From: Bacillota bacterium
GTDB taxonomy: Bacteria > Bacillota > UBA4882 > UBA8346
DNA: 64,000 nt
NCBI GenBank assembly: GCA_023410535.1
Contig: JAEYPR010000010.1
Span: 124,001-188,000, forward strand
Reading direction: 5' to 3'
Shown here: positions 24,544 to 33,830 of the stretch, piece after piece
Layout: each line of letters starts with the position of its first letter
Numbering within the stretch: position 1 is the stretch's first letter
Made by a program: the position numbers and the translations under genes
Notes under the pieces: generated by a model
Seen by the model: only the letters and a program-made list of their open reading frames with translations
What the model was told of the DNA's origin: nothing
Databases searched by the model: none

Positions 24544-25905
24544 TTAGTATCGTATCGTACGCAGTTCACCCCCGTCGAACGTACTATCTTTGGCAGCCCG
24601 TTCGATCGTCTTCAATAAAATATTCGAATATAATTCCGGCGGTAAACCCAATGCCAAGCTGATAAAGTAACAGATCTCCAACCACAGCGGCCAATCTTTG
24701 CGAATCAGGACTTGAGAGCCACCGCCGCGGCCGGTGGAATTGGGGATTTTCAGCAAGTTCTGATTGATAATCGGCAGACCAAATCGTTCCACATATTCAC
24801 CCCATTCCGATGAATCAAAAAAGGGAATCGAACGGGATTTCAAATTGATCTTCACCGAAAATAACAAATTGGATGCGAGCGGGTCTTCGCTAAGCCAATT
24901 TTGATAATAACTCAATAAACTGGCAATCGTTAACCAAAGGTGATCCGTTGCCAGAAAATAAAGCGAACTTGGGTTGGTTTCTTTGCGAGCCAGAATTTTA
25001 CTTAAACAGTTTCGAACTTGATTGGAACCGATCTGATTTAAATTCCATTTTGACAAAACGGGATGATAATGTAAGGGAATAAAAAATTTAGCGCTACCAT
25101 CGGTAAAATACTCACCAGTTAATGAAGAGCCCTCTTCCACTACCGGATCCATTTGGCGCAGCACGATTGAACGGTCGGTAACTTGGCCAAAGTTAAACGG
25201 GGTATAACCGCTCACCATGACCATTGAACCGCTAAAAGGAATTTTCACTTGGGATTTACATTGCTTCAAATGCCAATTGAGGTAATTCTCCGATACTAAC
25301 TGACGCTTATCGACAATCCCGATAGGATAGGGTTTTAGATAAAGCTGCACCGAGCTGACTTCGGTCTGTTTGGGGAAATTGCTTTGATCTTCACAAAACG
25401 ACTCAAATTGTTGAAATATCGACCGTCCCATGTCAAATAAGCGATCAATGGCGTAACGGTTAATTTCAGGAACCGGTTCCGAAGCATCATGGGTCCGACG
25501 ATAAATGCGACCGTCTTTTGTAATAAAAGGCATTTCTTGATTTTCCGGAACGTAAATGATTAGAACTCCCCATTGCGGACGTAAAATCAATAATTGTTGA
25601 TAAAAAACCGGGACCGGATCAATCTCGTTGTTAATGATTTCCGTCGCTCGTTCAACCGGATTCGCAACATTTTGTAAATTGAAACCGCAGATTTCAAGGG
25701 GAACATGTTGGTCGGCTTTTGCTCCAATGATAATCCAACCGCCATAGGTATTTGCAAACGAGGCGATACTTTGACTTAGTTTCTCCGCCGAAGGAAACTC
25801 GGGCATAAATTGCAGATAATACCCTTCAACCGTTTTCAGATCAAATAATTGTTTTAAGTCGCCAAGAACTAATTCTCCATGACGCTTACCAAAGGGATTG
25901 TACAA
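24544..25905 (-). CDS. AlbA_2-type (Schlafen-like) nucleotide-binding domain protein
   Basis: 453 residues. The N-terminal part has the AlbA_2/divergent AAA-4 pattern: a glutamate-preceded PSAEKLSQSIASFANTYGGWIIIGAK and PFITKDGRIYRRTHDAS. The rest (about 170-453) is not recognised. AlbA_2 domains occur in transcription regulators, RNA-processing Schlafen-type proteins and some defence systems; nothing here tells which. It starts at TTG (25905) with AAAGGGG ten bases upstream, and stands alone between convergent pfkA and the M20 peptidase gene. Confidence 0.7.
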   Translation of the reverse strand: MYNPFGKRHGELVLGDLKQLFDLKTVEGYYLQFMPEFPSAEKLSQSIASFANTYGGWIIIGAKADQHVPLEICGFNLQNVANPVERATEIINNEIDPVPVFYQQLLILRPQWGVLIIYVPENQEMPFITKDGRIYRRTHDASEPVPEINRYAIDRLFDMGRSIFQQFESFCEDQSNFPKQTEVSSVQLYLKPYPIGIVDKRQLVSENYLNWHLKQCKSQVKIPFSGSMVMVSGYTPFNFGQVTDRSIVLRQMDPVVEEGSSLTGEYFTDGSAKFFIPLHYHPVLSKWNLNQIGSNQVRNCLSKILARKETNPSSLYFLATDHLWLTIASLLSYYQNWLSEDPLASNLLFSVKINLKSRSIPFFDSSEWGEYVERFGLPIINQNLLKIPNSTGRGGGSQVLIRKDWPLWLEICYFISLALGLPPELYSNILLKTIERAAKDSTFDGGELRTIRY

Positions 25906-26165
25906 TTTCGTTCATCCCCTTTCACAATAAAACTACAAACATTGTAAGTATCGCTGATGATCACCCAAGCGCAACGAAGGAAAACCATTGGACGACTATA
26001 AAATTATTTGGGGCTGCTTCCATATAATAATTGATTGATATAGATTTCCTCACAATTCTGGTAAATCCTTCTTTTTAGGATGAAGAGCATTAAAAAACCA
26101 TGGACCTCGCCGCACCACTCAAAAACATACTTGCTGACGATAAAATCGCATTGTTGAACACCTAT

Positions 26166-27473
26166 TCAAACTTGTTGCGCGATCTTATACAGAATACGGG
26201 TTCCCTGTTCGATATTATCAAGGGAGATCCGCTCGTCAACCCCGTGAATTGTCTGGAGTTCCGCTTCGGTAATAATGATTGGAATCAAACCGTAAGCGGT
26301 TATATTGCGAAACCGGAAAAAACGCGAGTCAGTCGAGAGCGGCGAAAGGTAAGGAACGATCATCGCGTCCGGCCGCTCTTCCTGGATCACCTGGCGAATC
26401 ACCGCAAATAATGCGGTATCATAAGAAGACTCGGTCGGATCGGCGGCTTGAATGATCTCATAGGTCACTGAAGGATCATTGATTGTTTTTTGCAGCTTGG
26501 CCAAGAATTTTCCTGGCGTTTCCCCCGGCAAAAGCCGGCAATCAAGGGTTAACTCGCAAAAATCCGGTAAAATATTGACTTTTGATCCGCTTTGAATGAT
26601 CGTGGGCGAGATGGTATTGTATAACATTGCTTGGACTGAACGCTCATGCTTTAAGTGCTGTGCGACAAACAGCTGGAGGCTATAATCTAATGCCAGATGC
26701 TCGGCGCTTAAACTCAATCCTTTTTGAAGTGCCAACTCTTTTATAAAAGCTCTGCTTGAGTTGGAAAAAGTGACGGGATGTTTCCCCTTTTCGAGCCGGT
26801 CGATCACTTTCATCATTTTAAAAATTGCGTTATTAGAAGTTGGCATGGAGGCATGTCCCGGTGTACCCGGAATTGTCAGTTTGACCCATAAAACTCCTTT
26901 TTCCCCGGTCTGACATGCGAATATCGGAATACCGTCCCGAATCATTCCGGTACTTCCTTCATTAATGACATACTCCGCCTCGCGTAATCCGGGTATGTCT
27001 TGCTCCATTAACCACTCGATGCCTTGCCCGCCGCCGGTTTCTTCATCGGCGACCGCGATAAAAAGAATGTCCCGCTCAGGGATGATTTGATTGCGCTTCA
27101 AAAGGATCAGCGCCATCGCTTCCATCGCCAGCATGCCTTTCATATCTAGGGCGCCGCGTCCCCAAACAAAATCATCAACGATTTCCCCTGCAAACGGCGG
27201 ATGACTCCATTGGGCCGGATTGGCGCTGACCACATCGGTGTGGCCTAATAGAATTAACGGTTTAGCCCCGCTTTTTCCCGGCAAGCGTGCGATTAAGCTT
27301 CCCCGGGTGGGGGCCGCTCTATAGATTTGCGTGTCAATTCCCTCCGCTTGAAAAACCGTTTGGAGAAGGACGGCCGCCGCCAACTCATTGCCTGGAGGAT
27401 TAGTGGTGTCAATTCGAATCAGTTCTTGTAACAATTGCGCAGTTTCGATCCTAACCTGTTCCCATTGTATCAT
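26166..27473 (-). CDS. M20-family metallopeptidase (ArgE/DapE/Acy1-like)
   Basis: About 435 residues. Binuclear zinc motifs: LLGHTDVVSA, WGRGALDMKG (bridging Asp), ADEETGGGQG (catalytic Glu-Glu). The dimerisation domain begins about GHASMPTSNN. Family members remove acyl groups from amino acids or cleave dipeptides; YSPLSTDSRFFR resembles ArgE/DapE relatives, but the substrate is uncertain. The ATG at 27473 has GGGAGA six bases upstream; the frame extends to 27542 without support. It follows the HD-domain gene by 46 bases. Confidence 0.82.
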   Translation of the reverse strand: MIQWEQVRIETAQLLQELIRIDTTNPPGNELAAAVLLQTVFQAEGIDTQIYRAAPTRGSLIARLPGKSGAKPLILLGHTDVVSANPAQWSHPPFAGEIVDDFVWGRGALDMKGMLAMEAMALILLKRNQIIPERDILFIAVADEETGGGQGIEWLMEQDIPGLREAEYVINEGSTGMIRDGIPIFACQTGEKGVLWVKLTIPGTPGHASMPTSNNAIFKMMKVIDRLEKGKHPVTFSNSSRAFIKELALQKGLSLSAEHLALDYSLQLFVAQHLKHERSVQAMLYNTISPTIIQSGSKVNILPDFCELTLDCRLLPGETPGKFLAKLQKTINDPSVTYEIIQAADPTESSYDTALFAVIRQVIQEERPDAMIVPYLSPLSTDSRFFRFRNITAYGLIPIIITEAELQTIHGVDERISLDNIEQGTRILYKIAQQV

Positions 27474-27519
27474 GGATATTCTCCCGTAACCCAGCGTTAT
27501 TTGCCGATTAGAACTTTCC

Positions 27520-28173
27520 TTATTCTTCCCCCAAAACTTCATTTTCCAAAACAGTTAGAAAATTTTCCATCGTTCGATGCCGCTTTGCGGCAATTCGCCG
27601 CGCTGTTCGGGTATAAAGACAATCTTTCACATTCCGCAGTTTAATATGCCATTCGCGCTGTAAGGAATCTTCTTCCGGACGGTTACTCTCGAAATCGGTC
27701 TGTTCCCAAATTTCTTGCGCGACATAGACGGTGCCGCCGTGTTCGCCTAACCATAGATAAGCCCGGGCAATTCCGACCGCTCCCAATGAATCGAGTTTAT
27801 CGGCATCAAATAAACATTTTGCCTCAATCGTTTGCGGATCATTATGATCGCGGAAACGGTGGGTGGCGATGCAAGCGCAAATCGCATCGATTTTTGCCGG
27901 TTCCAGTTCCCGCGCTTTCAAAAGGTTGCGGGTTCGCTCGGCGCTTGCGGCAGCATGGCAGATCAAACCGCCGCTGGCGTTTTCTTCTTCCCGGGCAATA
28001 TCATGAAAAAGCGCGGCGATGCCCAGAATTTCCAGATTGGCATTTTCAGAGCGGCCAATGGTAAGAGAGAGACGGAAAACCCGTTCAATATGGGTAAAAT
28101 CATGCGAAGGGCCGGTTTGGTACAGTTGTTGAGCTAATTCAAAATACTCTTTTAAAATGATTGGCGTATCCAT
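27520..28173 (-). CDS. HD-domain phosphohydrolase
   Basis: 217 residues of the YedJ/HD superfamily of metal-dependent phosphohydrolases. The metal-binding pattern is visible: HDFTHIERV (His), ALFHDIARE (His-Asp) and LFDADKLDSLG (Asp). Substrates of this family are often nucleotides, but the real one is unknown. AGGTG lies before the ATG. Probably co-transcribed with the M20 peptidase. Confidence 0.8.
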   Translation of the reverse strand: MDTPIILKEYFELAQQLYQTGPSHDFTHIERVFRLSLTIGRSENANLEILGIAALFHDIAREEENASGGLICHAAASAERTRNLLKARELEPAKIDAICACIATHRFRDHNDPQTIEAKCLFDADKLDSLGAVGIARAYLWLGEHGGTVYVAQEIWEQTDFESNRPEEDSLQREWHIKLRNVKDCLYTRTARRIAAKRHRTMENFLTVLENEVLGEE

Positions 28174-28295
28174 TTTTTCACCTAAAAAATTAGTAAAATA
28201 TTCGTGCGGGCTAACTAACGCGGACCACTACCGAAAAAAGCAAGTCTGCTCTTTATTCCACAATTGATAATTAATTTCCTGGGATAAACTCCAAA

Positions 28296-29003
28296 TTATT
28301 TACCCGCTTGCGTTCCGTTTCCCGGAACAATGACTCCGCTGCCGCCATGAACAAAAACGTCGGGAACCTCACCCACAATGATGGCTTCGGTGAGCGGGAT
28401 ATCGGAAAAGGCTTCCACTTCCTCAGTGACTAACGGGATCACAATCCGCACATTGACTTTTACTCTGACAAAAATACGATGCCTGGTTTGATTGATTCCG
28501 GCTTGATCAAATTGATCGTGAATAGTGCTCTCAACAATTCCAACCGGAAAAATGCCCACGGGAATCTTTGGGCCGGATCCCGCCAATATTTTGGAACCAA
28601 ACGCTTGCCATACTGGAATTTTCACTTCTTGTTCCGGTAAATTTTGTAGACGCTTTTGAACCGCCATCGTGACTACCGAAGTAATCTTGTTAATCATTCC
28701 GGTATTCGGTTGCATCAAAGTTACTCTTCCTTCACCGTTCGTTTGGATCTTCATCAAGTTAGTGTAGTCCACGTCGGAAGAAATATTGGCTTGGATTGAT
28801 TCGTTGATCGCTTGAATCGCGATTTTATGGGCAGTCACGCGTGCCAACTGGATCAAGGTCGGACGAATCCGGAAGTCGACCATATAAAAACTAAACGTCG
28901 AAATCAATAATAACATTCCCAAAGTAAGGCATGAACGAACCCATCGTTTTTTGTACGGTGGAACTTGAAAGAAAACAACACGTTTTCTTAGATTGAAACG
29001 CAT
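28296..29003 (-). CDS. yunB: Sporulation protein YunB
   Basis: 235 residues. One membrane segment near the N-terminus (SCLTLGMLLLISTFSFYMVDF), then a soluble domain. Family signatures: AINESIQANI, DYTNLMKIQTNGEGRVTLMQPNTGMINKI and FVRVKVNVRIVIPLVTEEVE. YunB is a mother-cell sporulation protein needed for normal spores; its biochemical role is unclear. The ATG at 29003 has GGGGCGA upstream and fits the sigma-E-like promoter; the earlier ATG at 29024 would fall at the -10 box. Confidence 0.87.
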   Translation of the reverse strand: MRFNLRKRVVFFQVPPYKKRWVRSCLTLGMLLLISTFSFYMVDFRIRPTLIQLARVTAHKIAIQAINESIQANISSDVDYTNLMKIQTNGEGRVTLMQPNTGMINKITSVVTMAVQKRLQNLPEQEVKIPVWQAFGSKILAGSGPKIPVGIFPVGIVESTIHDQFDQAGINQTRHRIFVRVKVNVRIVIPLVTEEVEAFSDIPLTEAIIVGEVPDVFVHGGSGVIVPGNGTQAGK

Positions 29004-29024
29004 AGCATCGCCCCATCTAATCAT

Positions 29025-29054
29025 TATGTATCACACAGTAAAGATATAATATGT
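29025..29054 (-). promoter_or_regulatory. Sigma-E-type promoter of yunB
   Basis: On the minus strand ACATATT (29054-29048), 15-base spacer, GATACATA (29032-29025). This is close to the mother-cell sigma-E consensus (KMATATT and CATACAnT). yunB is sigma-E controlled in Bacillus. Confidence 0.6.
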
Positions 29055-29102
29055 GAATCAGTCCCTGGTAGTGAAAAACTTTTTCGAGTCGCTTGCCGCA
29101 TG

Positions 29103-29111
29103 TGGTATAAT
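29103..29111 (+). promoter_or_regulatory. Extended -10 promoter of the PBP gene
   Basis: TGG followed by perfect TATAAT (29106-29111), an extended -10 that can work with a poor -35. Gene start is 45 bases downstream. Confidence 0.6.
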
Positions 29112-29155
29112 TTGTGTGAACGATTAATTTGCCCCGAATAATCAGGAGGTAATCA

Positions 29156-31411
29156 ATGCCAATCTCCAAAAAGACTACTCGTTCCCGTCAACCTGTCAAA
29201 AAATTTGATGTAAAAAAAGCACTAATCATTAGTTTTACTGCTTTCGCCGGTATTTTTCTAGGCGTTTTATTTGTACTTATGATTACCGCCAATAGCAATT
29301 TGGTGAAATTAACGCCGCCGAAGCTGGCAACCATCTTTTATGATTGCAACAAAAAAGAATTCACCCGGCTCTATGTGGAAAACCGTTTAGAGGTTCCGCT
29401 AAGCAAAATGCCAGCTATGCTAAAAAAAGCCATAATTAATGTTGAAGATAACCGTTTTTACGAACATTCGGGCATTGACTTGCGTTCGATCGGCCGGGCG
29501 ATTTGGGTGGATATTAAAGGCGGCGGTTACGTTGAAGGCGCCAGTACCATCACCCAACAACTGGCGCGGAACGTCTTATTGACTCAGAAAAAAGCAATTA
29601 CCAGAAAGATTCAAGAAGTTTTTCTGGCAATGAGCATTGAACGGAATTATACCAAAGACGAAATTTTAGAGCGTTATCTTAATCAAATCTATTTTGGTCA
29701 TAGCGCCTACGGAGTTGAAACGGCGGCCCGGTTATATTTTGGAAAAAGCGTTTCTGATTTAAAGCTGCATCAAATCGCGTTACTGGCCGGTTTACCGAAA
29801 AGTCCAAGCGGTTTTTCCCCTTACTTAAACCCCGAGGCGGCTTTGGATCGTCGTTCGGTGGTCCTTTCACAGATGGTTAAATACGGTTCGATTACCCAAG
29901 CGGAGGCTGATTTTTACGATAAAAAACCGTTGGATGTGATTCCCCTTTCCGCAGCGAAACGTCGCGCCGCATATTTTATTGACTATGTGGTTCAAAATTT
30001 GAAAGGGGTCGTCGATGAAGAAGCGTTAATTACCGGCGGTTATAAAATATACACAACCTTGGACCCGTTGGCCCAACAAGCCGCTGATGAAGCAGCCGCC
30101 TCATTGGTTGGGGGGAAAAAAGACGACCATGGAGTATTGCAACCGCAAATATCGATTGTGGCCGTTGACCCGAAAACTGGGTACATCAAAGCCATGGTCG
30201 GAGGGCGGGATTTTAGTAACACCCAATTAAATCGGGCCGTGCATGCTTATCGCCAACCCGGTTCGGCCATGAAACCGTTTGCCTATACCGCTGCGATTGA
30301 CAGCCGCCAGTATACGCCCGGATCCATTGTCCGGGACGAACCGCTAGTGTATCAAACTGCTACCGGCAGTTGGGAACCGCATAACTATGACAATGTCTTC
30401 CGTGGCGATATTACGTTGCGTCAAGCTTTAGAAGAATCCGTCAACATGGTCGCCATCAAATTGGTGGAAAATCTCGGTCCCAGTACGGTATTGAAATATG
30501 CTCAAAATATGGGGTTGAAAAATTTAGTCGTTAGCGGCCCGCAAAATGATCTGAATTTATCTTCCTTAGCGTTGGGTGGTTTAACCAAAGGCGTGACTCC
30601 TTTGGAATTGACCGCCGCTTATTCCCCACTGGCCAATCAGGGAATTTACGTGCAACCAATCGCCATTTTAGAAGTAAAGGACACCAACGGCAATTCGCTT
30701 TATTCTGACCGTCCTCATAAAAAAATTGCGATTTCCGAAGATACTGCTTTTTTAGTAACTGATATGATGCGGGGTGTGATCCTACGCGGTACCGGCCGGG
30801 CCGCGATTATCGATCGTCCGGCTGCCGGAAAAACCGGTACTTCCAGCGATTATACCAATGCTTGGTTTGTCGGTTATACTCCTGATCTGATCGCCTCCGT
30901 CTGGATTGGCAACGATGCGCAAAGAATTCCGGTCCGCCTTAACGGCGCGGTAATTGGCAGCGGTAAAGCCGCGGAACTCTGGGGAATCTTTATGCGGAAG
31001 GCCTTGTCGGAAACTCCGCCTTCCGATTTCATTCCTCCGGCCGGCGTTGTTTCCGGAATTGAGATCTGTACCCAAAGCGGCGAACTGGCAACTCAAAATT
31101 GTCCCGAGACTCGTTTTGAAAGCTACCTGGATGGGACGCAACCAACCACCACCTGTCACATTCATGGCAGTGGTCAAACGACTCCGACTGATAATCCCCC
31201 GAGTAATAATAGCTCACCCGGGGTAGGAACCGACCCCAACTCGGCTTACAATCAAAATATCATCGGTTTCAAAAAGAAACCGGTCTCGGTCAAGATCTGT
31301 GGCGAAAGCGGATTGCTCGCGACCCCCTATTGTCCCGAGAATCAAGTTTTTGTCGAGATCTTTAATGATGGCGAACAACCTACGACGCATTGTAATATTC
31401 ATCGTCGTTAG
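29156..31411 (+). CDS. Class A penicillin-binding protein (PBP1A family)
   Basis: 751-residue bifunctional peptidoglycan synthase. After a cytoplasmic tail and one membrane segment (residues about 22-46) comes the glycosyltransferase domain with EDNRFYEHSGIDL, GASTITQQLARN and RKIQEVFLAMSIE. The transpeptidase domain has Ser370-AMK373, SVN, and KTGTSSDYTNAWF. The C-terminus carries two copies of a Cys-containing repeat of the form IC-x2-SG-x-LAT-x2-CP ... QPTT-x-C-x-IH, separated by a Gly/Ser/Asn/Pro linker; such tails are common in Firmicutes PBPs. CAGGAGG precedes the ATG. Confidence 0.93.
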   Translation: MPISKKTTRSRQPVKKFDVKKALIISFTAFAGIFLGVLFVLMITANSNLVKLTPPKLATIFYDCNKKEFTRLYVENRLEVPLSKMPAMLKKAIINVEDNRFYEHSGIDLRSIGRAIWVDIKGGGYVEGASTITQQLARNVLLTQKKAITRKIQEVFLAMSIERNYTKDEILERYLNQIYFGHSAYGVETAARLYFGKSVSDLKLHQIALLAGLPKSPSGFSPYLNPEAALDRRSVVLSQMVKYGSITQAEADFYDKKPLDVIPLSAAKRRAAYFIDYVVQNLKGVVDEEALITGGYKIYTTLDPLAQQAADEAAASLVGGKKDDHGVLQPQISIVAVDPKTGYIKAMVGGRDFSNTQLNRAVHAYRQPGSAMKPFAYTAAIDSRQYTPGSIVRDEPLVYQTATGSWEPHNYDNVFRGDITLRQALEESVNMVAIKLVENLGPSTVLKYAQNMGLKNLVVSGPQNDLNLSSLALGGLTKGVTPLELTAAYSPLANQGIYVQPIAILEVKDTNGNSLYSDRPHKKIAISEDTAFLVTDMMRGVILRGTGRAAIIDRPAAGKTGTSSDYTNAWFVGYTPDLIASVWIGNDAQRIPVRLNGAVIGSGKAAELWGIFMRKALSETPPSDFIPPAGVVSGIEICTQSGELATQNCPETRFESYLDGTQPTTTCHIHGSGQTTPTDNPPSNNSSPGVGTDPNSAYNQNIIGFKKKPVSVKICGESGLLATPYCPENQVFVEIFNDGEQPTTHCNIHRR

Positions 31412-31444
31412 CCTGCCGCTCCCAGAAAGTTTATTGTTAAACAT

Positions 31445-31498
31445 AAAAAAGCTGCTGCAAAATGGACAAAAAAGTTCATAATGCAACAGCTTTTTTTA
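31445..31498. terminator. Bidirectional terminator between PBP and lactate permease genes
   Basis: AAGCTGCTGCA and TGCAACAGCTT pair around a ~22-base loop, with an A-run before and a T-run after, so it can stop transcripts from both sides. The permease transcript would cross the 42-bp repeat array before reaching it. Confidence 0.75.
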
Positions 31499-31524
31499 TA
31501 CAAAAAAATCAGGCGGTAATCTAT

Positions 31525-31778
31525 CCAGCTTGCCGAGACTACGGGCAAGCTTACTTATTCACAAATCCAGCTTGCCGAGCGACTCAGCAAGCTTACTTAT
31601 TCACATATCCAGCTTGCGGAACGACTCAGCAAGCTTACTTATTCACATATCCAACTTGCGGAACGACTCAGCAAGCTCACTTATTCACATATCCAGCTTG
31701 CGGAACGACTCAGCAAGCTTACTTATCCACAAATCCAGCTTGCGGAACGACTCAGCAGGCTCACTTATCTACATATCC
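31525..31778. repeat. Tandem array of six 42-bp hairpin repeats
   Basis: Six head-to-tail units of exactly 42 bases start at 31525, 31567, 31609, 31651, 31693 and 31735. Each holds an inverted repeat AGCTTGC ... GCAAGCT with an 11-base loop, then a linker of the form TACTTATTCACATATCC. Differences between units tend to keep the stem: unit 1 has a longer stem (AGCTTGCC/GGCAAGCT) and unit 6 has a G-T pair, while unit 4 has one mismatch. The array ends 15 bases from the permease stop codon, so it forms that gene's 3' untranslated region. Fixed period and no spacers rule out CRISPR. Confidence 0.85.
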
Positions 31779-31792
31779 GGGAAGGATCCGAA

Positions 31793-33391
31793 TCAAATCC
31801 GGTTGAGCATCAATAACACCGCTACAAACACTGACGTCACCAAAGTCAACAGCAACGCAAATCCAAAGGCGACCCGGATCACCTTATTTTCTTCGCCGAT
31901 GCGGTCAATTGCCGCGGCGGCGTTTTGTAACTTCGCCGGCGAAATCACACTGGCCAACCCGCCGCCGAAAGCCAAACCGGCGGTGATAATAATTAACCCG
32001 ACAACGGGCATTTTTAATGTTTGAGCCGTTGACAATGTGTATTTGGCGAACATCGCCAGGGTGGACGCCTCGCTACCGGTGATAAACCCGCCAAAAAGAC
32101 CGATGAACGTCACGATACTCCCATAGGCGTTTTGGAAAAACTGCGCTGAAAAATTGGCTAAAACACTGACCATACTCGGAACAAGAAACTGGTGGGCGAG
32201 CATGTCGTAACCCGACATATTCATCACTTCGCCAATGGCGAAAAAGATGGCGGCGGCAAACACGGGACGCGGCGCTCTTTTGGTCCACAATTGAATTGTT
32301 TCTAACACTTGTTTTTTGGTTGGTTTCAAAAATGGAATTGCCAGGATCGTGCTGACCAATATCCAGGTGTATGCCTGCCAAAGCGCTCTGGTCTCCAACG
32401 GGTTGCCATCCGCAGTCAATCCCATAATGGGTAGTTTGAGCGTACGATAAAGGAAATTAAAAATGTCTTTGGGAAGATTCAACGCTAAAACAATCACCAC
32501 CAGCAACAACCAAGGCATCAGCGCCTTCCATAATGGATATTCCGTCTCATAACGTTTTTCCGCCTCACTGAGGCAACTGCGATCAATCATCTTTCTCCCG
32601 GTAACCGTTAAATATCCGGCCATCACAATCATCACGGCAATCCCGCATAAGACGCCGGTTAGCACCACCAAATTATCATAGCAATTGGTGAAGTACGCTA
32701 CGATCCCAATCGTAATTCCCGTGATCAAGCAGGGCAACCACCCTGCTTGAATCATCCGCCATTTGCCGACGATCCATAACATACAAAAACCGATTAGCGT
32801 AGAGACAACCGGCAAAAACATAAAAAAGACCATCCCCACTTGGTGTAAGCTTATCTCATGCCCCTTGCCTAAAAAATTATTGGCAATGTCCACAAATACG
32901 ACAATTGGCGCTCCTAACAATGCATAAGTACAAAGCGAATCGTAACCAATCGCCGGTAAAGCGATGGCAACATAAGTTGAATAACCCATTGCAATTAAAA
33001 TTGGCGGCAATAATGATACCGGTGTCGCTCCAACCGCGACCATCAATGTTCCAAAACCAATATTGATCATCATAATCTGGACAGCCCGATTGTCACTGGC
33101 CAAAGTTTTTACAAAAATGATGATGCGCTGTAGCGCTCCGGTTTTCTCCATAAAGGCCATTTGTAACAGCGAAGCCGCCACGATTAATGACACTGAAAAC
33201 GACCGGATAAACCCGGCAAGGGTCGAACGCAAAATAACCTCAATCGAAGTCTTGAAAAACAAAAATGCCACAGTCGAGATGACCAGCCATCCAATAATGC
33301 CACTGACATCGGCCGCTTTTTTAAAGACAATCAACATCCAAAGTATCACCATGATCGGTAATAGTGTCAACAATAAGGTTCCTATCGTCAT
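31793..33391 (-). CDS. lctP: L-lactate permease family transporter
   Basis: 532 residues, about 13-14 membrane segments, of the LctP family, which moves L-lactate or glycolate with protons. GATPVSLLPPILIAMGYS, AIGYDSLCTYALLGAPIVVF and FGGFITGSEASTLAMF are typical conserved segments. GAGGAGCGG lies before the ATG. No lactate dehydrogenase gene is next to it. It is divergent from the PEPCK-like gene, with about 440 bases between. The true substrate may differ from lactate. Confidence 0.85.
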   Translation of the reverse strand: MTIGTLLLTLLPIMVILWMLIVFKKAADVSGIIGWLVISTVAFLFFKTSIEVILRSTLAGFIRSFSVSLIVAASLLQMAFMEKTGALQRIIIFVKTLASDNRAVQIMMINIGFGTLMVAVGATPVSLLPPILIAMGYSTYVAIALPAIGYDSLCTYALLGAPIVVFVDIANNFLGKGHEISLHQVGMVFFMFLPVVSTLIGFCMLWIVGKWRMIQAGWLPCLITGITIGIVAYFTNCYDNLVVLTGVLCGIAVMIVMAGYLTVTGRKMIDRSCLSEAEKRYETEYPLWKALMPWLLLVVIVLALNLPKDIFNFLYRTLKLPIMGLTADGNPLETRALWQAYTWILVSTILAIPFLKPTKKQVLETIQLWTKRAPRPVFAAAIFFAIGEVMNMSGYDMLAHQFLVPSMVSVLANFSAQFFQNAYGSIVTFIGLFGGFITGSEASTLAMFAKYTLSTAQTLKMPVVGLIIITAGLAFGGGLASVISPAKLQNAAAAIDRIGEENKVIRVAFGFALLLTLVTSVFVAVLLMLNRI

Positions 33392-33638
33392 TTTCCGCTC
33401 CTCATTCCGTTGCTAATAATTCGGAATTAATTTCCCACAAGCAAAATTCGCTGTACTACCTTCTTTTCCCTCTGGCGATTCGCTAGATAAAGAAAAATTC
33501 ATAATAAATGGGAACAACTTCCAGATCGGTATGATAGGATTTTCACGTTTCGATCGGAATATCTATTAAAAATAACTTAACTTATTTTTGTTTCCGTATC
33601 GTAAACTTTATGTATTTTGTATTATTCCTGGTGAATGC
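33392..33638. other. Intergenic region upstream of lctP
   Basis: AT-rich divergent region between lctP and the PEPCK-like gene. Apart from the + strand promoter at 33639-33667 I see no clear minus-strand promoter or operator, and no gene. Confidence 0.4.
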
Positions 33639-33667
33639 TTGAATTTGCCCGCTAAACATGGTATAAA
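33639..33667 (+). promoter_or_regulatory. Sigma-A-type promoter of the PEPCK-like/CA-like operon
   Basis: TTGAAT (33639-33644), exact 17-base spacer, TATAAA (33662-33667). It leaves a leader of about 155 bases, in which CAATTGTTCT (33710-33719) and AGAAGAATTG (33727-33736) can form a hairpin. Confidence 0.6.
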
Positions 33668-33830
33668 TCTAACCAATCAGTATTTTTCAAAATGGCTAAA
33701 TGGTTTGGCAATTGTTCTCGCCAAAAGAAGAATTGTTAAAGATTGGCCTGCAAACACCTTTTGCTGAGGGTGATTTGTTGGCTTTCATTTTTTTTCGGTT
33801 TAATTATTAATGGAGGTGGATTCATCACCA

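Noticed and set aside
31525..31778. CRISPR array
   Set aside because: Units follow each other without unique spacers and no cas gene is present.
31462..31806. Open frame encoding a 14-residue repeat (TYPACGTTQQAYLF-like) on the + strand
   Set aside because: It starts inside the terminator loop, has no ribosome site, and its periodicity simply comes from the 42-bp DNA repeat, whose length is a multiple of three.
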